Assembly (NCBI GenBank): GCA_031290055.1
Contig: JAITOH010000014.1
Location: forward strand, 1 to 9,331
Direction of reading: 5' to 3'
Source: Endomicrobium sp.
GTDB taxonomy: Bacteria > Elusimicrobiota > Endomicrobiia > Endomicrobiales > Endomicrobiaceae
Length of the DNA stretch: 9,331 nucleotides
A model generated the notes under the pieces. It ran no database searches and was not told the DNA's origin. It saw nothing but the letters and a program-made list of their open reading frames with translations. This document shows, piece by piece, positions 7,099 through 9,331 of the stretch; position 1 is the first letter of the stretch, and the number at the start of each line of letters is the position of its first letter. The position numbers and the translations under genes are program-made.

Positions 7099-7181
7099 AA
7101 AAGTCCTACTCGCAACAATTGGTGCGGTTTTAAGTTACTCTTGTTTTTGCTACAGAAATGTAGACCAATTTTAGGACTTTT
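7099..7181. repeat. Structured inverted repeat with nested helices (possible small RNA or MITE-like remnant)
   Basis: Three nested or adjacent perfect helices can be drawn. P1 pairs AAAAGTCCTA (7099-7108) with TAGGACTTTT (7172-7181). P2 pairs AATTGGT (7117-7123) with ACCAATT (7164-7170). P3 pairs CTACA (7150-7154) with TGTAG (7159-7163), closed on the plus strand by a GAAA (GNRA-type) tetraloop. P2 and P3 abut and could stack. The GNRA loop favours the plus strand as RNA; the promoter at 7400-7428 would transcribe the minus strand. The 10-bp ends could equally be terminal repeats of an 83-bp miniature element, with similar but not identical flanks (ACTTAAG and ACTTTAA). No RNA family is recognised. 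Confidence 0.5.
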
Positions 7182-7399
7182 ACTTTAAAACACTACAACA
7201 AAAACCTTTGATCGCAATCTCACATAGTGCTCTCTGCTCACAAAAGACACCAACATTCAAGATTATTTTTTAGTTTTATTTATAGAACATCTAAATATTT
7301 ATACTCTTATTTTACTTATCTATAACTGACTGATTTTAAAAACTTAAACTGTGCATATAACCCAATTTTTCATTATAAATCGTGAATTGATCCCCCTTG

Positions 7400-7428
7400 A
7401 TTATACTATTTATTTTTTCTTTAATCAA
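7400..7428 (-). promoter_or_regulatory. Consensus-like sigma-70 promoter without an obvious gene
   Basis: On the minus strand TTGATT (7428-7423) and a perfect TATAAT (7405-7400) are separated by exactly 17 bp. A start near 7393 would give an RNA beginning in a G-run (GGGGGAT). Only a nine-codon ORF, MKNWVICTV then stop, follows within 40 nt. The tRNA-Leu gene lies about 450 bp further down, with the structured repeat between. The same bases include an 8-bp inverted repeat (7396-7403 with 7422-7429) that places promoter halves in opposite arms. Confidence 0.45.
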
Positions 7429-7514
7429 GTTCAAAATTATTAAAAACGCTCTTAAACTTAAAAAATCTCTTTACAAATCTATTTTAGCTAAAAATTTATT
7501 TACGTAAGAAATTA

Positions 7515-7538
7515 CTCGATTATTTTCTCGATTATTTT
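7515..7538. repeat. 12-bp perfect tandem duplication
   Basis: CTCGATTATTTT occurs twice in direct succession about 25 bp past the phoU stop. Probably a replication-slippage duplication. Two copies only, so no array. Confidence 0.7.
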
Positions 7539-7562
7539 GAGGAAGTTGCTGATAATACAACG

Positions 7563-8237
7563 TTACTTAACTGCATTGCAGACTCTTGGATGACGTACAT
7601 CTTTTCCATGTATCATAAAAACAACGTCTTCACTTATATTTGTAGCATGATCACCAAGCCTTTCTATACTTTTTGCTATAAACATTAGATCAACAATTCT
7701 TTGGGTGGCATTCATATCTGAAGCTTTGGTCATTAAACTTTTAAGTTCATTAAGAATTCTTTTATTTAGATTATCTACATCGTTGTCTTTAACAAGAACA
7801 GATAATGCAAGCTTGGAATCATTAGTATTAAAAGCTTTTATGCAATCTATTACCATACTTTGTACAACTTCAAACATTTTTGAAATGTCAACAACAGGTT
7901 CAAACTCAGCATGCTTTATTAAATCAAAAGTGTTTTTACTTATATTTACAGTCTCATCTCCCATTCTTTCCAAATCACTGTTAATACGCATAGCAGAAGT
8001 TATAAACCTTAAATCAGCTCCAACAGGCTGGTTTAACGCTATAAGTTTTAAGCATTTATCATCAATAACTATTTCTTGAATATTAACCTCTCTTTCTAAA
8101 CAGCATATAATATCAGCTTGTTTTGGATCTCTATTGACAAGTTCCTGAGTTGCAGCCACTATCATTTTCTGAACAAATTCCGCCATGTCTAAGAGACGAT
8201 TTTGTAAATCACTCATTTCAACATCAAAATGGCGCAT
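7563..8237 (-). CDS. phoU: Phosphate signalling regulator PhoU
   Basis: A 224-residue helical protein made of two repeated PhoU domains (about 1-110 and 115-215). Each carries the metal-binding ExxxD signature: Glu90/Asp94 in DLERMGDETVNIS and Glu192/Asp196 in SIERLGDHATNIS. The length is close to the usual 215-240. PhoU acts at the cytosolic face with PstB and a PhoR-type kinase to restrain phosphate uptake and Pho signalling when phosphate is plentiful. It follows pstB by 100 bp, the classic order at the end of a pst operon. The start ATG 8237 is set by a strong GAGGTG site 7 nt upstream. Both metal sites are intact, so the gene looks functional. No kinase gene is visible in the window. Confidence 0.96.
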   Translation of the reverse strand: MRHFDVEMSDLQNRLLDMAEFVQKMIVAATQELVNRDPKQADIICCLEREVNIQEIVIDDKCLKLIALNQPVGADLRFITSAMRINSDLERMGDETVNISKNTFDLIKHAEFEPVVDISKMFEVVQSMVIDCIKAFNTNDSKLALSVLVKDNDVDNLNKRILNELKSLMTKASDMNATQRIVDLMFIAKSIERLGDHATNISEDVVFMIHGKDVRHPRVCNAVK

Positions 8238-8337
8238 ATTTTAACACCTCACTCTTTTTAGGGAAAATAAATCCAATATAATATTTTTTTGAATCCATCA
8301 AAAACTTTTCTAAAATATATACTTAACACTTACTACA

Positions 8338-9093
8338 TTACACAAATCTGCCAGTCAAATAATCACCTGTTTCTTTTTTTGATGGATTTGTGAACATTTT
8401 CTCAGTTTTATCAAATTCAATAACCTCGCCAAAAAACATAAATACTGTATCGCACGAAATTCTTGCCGCTTGTTGCATATTGTGTGTCACTATCACAATA
8501 GTATATTTGTTTTTTAAATTAAGCATCAATTCTTCAATTCGATGTACTGCAACAGGATCAAGAGAAGAACAAGGTTCGTCAAGAAGAATAATATGTGGTG
8601 CTACTGCAATAACTCTAGCAATACAAAGTCTTTGTTGCTGCTCTAAAGTTAGACTCAAAGCTGATTTACGTAATTTATCTTTAATATCATCCCACAATAA
8701 AACAGATCTTAAACTTTGCTCTACAGTTTCATTTATAGTATTTTTTCTTGAAGCTATTCTATTAACTTTTAATCCAAAAGCAACATTTTCATAAATCGAA
8801 ATTGGAAAAGGATTTGGCCTTTGAAAAACCATTCCTACATTTCTTCTTAAAGCATCTACATCAATGCTTGAATCGTAAATATTTTTACCTGAAATATTAA
8901 TTTCACCGCTTGTATTTAAACCATCTATTGTGTCATTTATTCTATTTATCGACCTTAAAAGCGTAGATTTTCCACAACCCGACGGACCTATAATAGCAGT
9001 AATTCTATTTTTTTCAATATTAACATTAATATTTTTAAGTGCATGAAAATCTGTATAGTATAAATTGAAACTTTTTACTAGTATTTTTGACAT
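8338..9093 (-). CDS. pstB: Phosphate ABC transporter ATPase PstB with degenerate signature motif
   Basis: A full-length 251-residue ABC ATPase that powers high-affinity phosphate import by the PstSCAB complex. Walker A is GPSGCGKST (36-44), the Q-loop is FQRPNPFP (Gln91), Walker B with the catalytic Glu is IILLDEP (168-174), the D-loop is SSLD, and the switch His204 sits in VTHNMQQA. The PstB-type ending DYLTGRF is present. The signature is unusual: where PstB normally has LSGGQQQR, this protein has LTLEQQQR (148-155), so both glycines that contact ATP in the partner site are lost while all flanking residues are kept. GGAG lies 5 nt before the ATG. A second pstB lies directly upstream, so this copy may work as the degenerate half of a heterodimer, or may be decaying. 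Confidence 0.95.
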   Translation of the reverse strand: MSKILVKSFNLYYTDFHALKNINVNIEKNRITAIIGPSGCGKSTLLRSINRINDTIDGLNTSGEINISGKNIYDSSIDVDALRRNVGMVFQRPNPFPISIYENVAFGLKVNRIASRKNTINETVEQSLRSVLLWDDIKDKLRKSALSLTLEQQQRLCIARVIAVAPHIILLDEPCSSLDPVAVHRIEELMLNLKNKYTIVIVTHNMQQAARISCDTVFMFFGEVIEFDKTEKMFTNPSKKETGDYLTGRFV

Positions 9094-9175
9094 CTATTCT
9101 CCAAGTTAATCATACAAAATGTAAATTCCAAGATATAATTACAAATAATTCCCATGAAAATATAATAGAAATAAA

Positions 9176-9207
9176 AACTTTACAAAATAGTAAAAAATTG
9201 TAAAGTT
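9176..9207 (-). terminator. AT-rich stem-loop with T-run between the two pstB genes
   Basis: On the minus strand AACTTTACAA and TTGTAAAGTT form a perfect 10-bp stem around a 12-nt loop, directly followed by TTTATTTC. The first arm overlaps the stop codon of the upstream pstB. It may be a weak intrinsic terminator or attenuator lowering expression of the downstream pstB and phoU, or an RNA-stabilising 3' hairpin. The low GC of the stem limits confidence. Confidence 0.35.
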
Positions 9208-9331
9208 AACCAAATCGTCCTGTTATATAATCCTCAGTTTGTTTTTCTTTTGGGGAAACAAATAATTTATCAGTTTTATCAGTTTCCACAAGCTTTCCCA
9301 TAAGGAAAAAAGCTGTTCTATCACCAACACG
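9206..9331 (-). CDS. pstB: Second PstB, partial (last 41 residues only)
   Basis: Forty-one codons plus TAA run in from the right edge on the minus strand. They read as the C-terminus of a Pst[13 protein letters not shown], then a [15 protein letters not shown] stretch, then the family's YITGRFG ending. The downstream PstB has the matching residues FMFFGEVIE, TEKMFTNP and DYLTGRF, so the two are paralogues in tandem, 112 bp apart. Nothing can be said about its ATPase motifs, which lie outside the window. Tandem pstB genes are known in several lineages. Confidence 0.9.
   Translation of the reverse strand, partial: RVGDRTAFFLMGKLVETDKTDKLFVSPKEKQTEDYITGRFG

Larger units (their letters stand above)
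6950..7562. other. Gene-free region between tRNA-Leu and phoU
   Basis: About 600 bp without a supportable coding frame. It holds a candidate tRNA promoter, a structured inverted repeat (7099-7181), a consensus-like minus-strand promoter (7400-7428) and a 12-bp tandem duplication (7515-7538). A 12-bp palindrome, TTTTAGCTAAAA, lies at 7482-7493. No convincing terminator for phoU is seen just past its stop at 7563; a GTTG/CAAC pairing there is only 4 bp. Frames on both strands are broken by frequent stops, consistent with decayed or purely regulatory DNA. Confidence 0.5.

Noticed and set aside
7111..7126. 16-bp near-palindrome CGCAACAATTGGTGCG as an operator
   Set aside because: It has one mismatched pair and its bases are better explained as part of the P2 helix of the larger structured element.
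7000..7165. A degenerate CRISPR repeat or tracrRNA-like anti-repeat
   Set aside because: No repeat recurs at regular spacing, no cas gene is in the window, and the pairing found is short. Only a genome-wide comparison with an actual CRISPR array could revive it.
7099..7181. Resemblance of AAAGTCC and ACAGAAA...GACC to conserved blocks of RNase P RNA
   Set aside because: The element is only 83 nt, the blocks are in the wrong spacing, and the remaining conserved regions of RNase P RNA are absent.
7705..8079. 124-codon plus-strand frame antisense to phoU, and a 134-codon one antisense to pstB (8390-8794)
   Set aside because: Both are shadows of well-conserved genes on the other strand and carry no motif or translation signal.

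Overview
The window is an AT-rich bacterial segment in which every confidently called gene lies on the minus strand. A lipid A-type acyltransferase fragment points to a Gram-negative (diderm) cell. Several signs of erosion suggest a host-restricted bacterium undergoing reductive evolution: two gene-free stretches of about 1.2 kb and 0.6 kb, a frameshifted nuclease gene, and a PstB with a broken ABC signature. The lineage cannot be fixed from sequence alone. An Endomicrobium-like (Elusimicrobiota) termite-gut symbiont is one guess; Bacteroidetes-like or other sphingolipid-making lineages are not excluded.

Layout, left to right. 1-500: N-terminal part of an LpxL/HtrB-family acyltransferase, running off the left edge. 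501-1712: gene-free AT-rich DNA with a 23-bp palindrome upstream of the acyltransferase. 1713-5029: three tightly packed genes that read, in transcription order, extended SDR oxidoreductase, serine palmitoyltransferase-like PLP enzyme, and GNAT acyltransferase. 5101-6545: a DUF2779-type two-domain nuclease whose last conserved motif has slipped out of frame at an A8 run. 6597-6854: a doubtful small plus-strand ORF. 6855-6941: tRNA-Leu(UAA), whose acceptor stem continues into its flanks. 6950-7562: gene-free DNA with a good orphan promoter and a structured inverted repeat. 7563-9331: the end of a phosphate uptake operon (second pstB fragment, pstB, phoU).

The main result is the 1713-5029 operon. 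Its three families match those of the bacterial ceramide pathway described in Caulobacter: Spt condenses serine with an acyl thioester to 3-ketosphinganine, a GNAT-type ceramide synthase (bCerS) N-acylates it, and an SDR (CerR) reduces the 3-oxo group. All three steps appear to be present in one compact, partly overlapping operon. The cell probably makes ceramide-type lipids alongside an acylated lipid A. The Pst/PhoU cluster is conventional in content, but its complete PstB lacks the signature glycines and sits beside a second pstB, which suggests an asymmetric ATPase pair.
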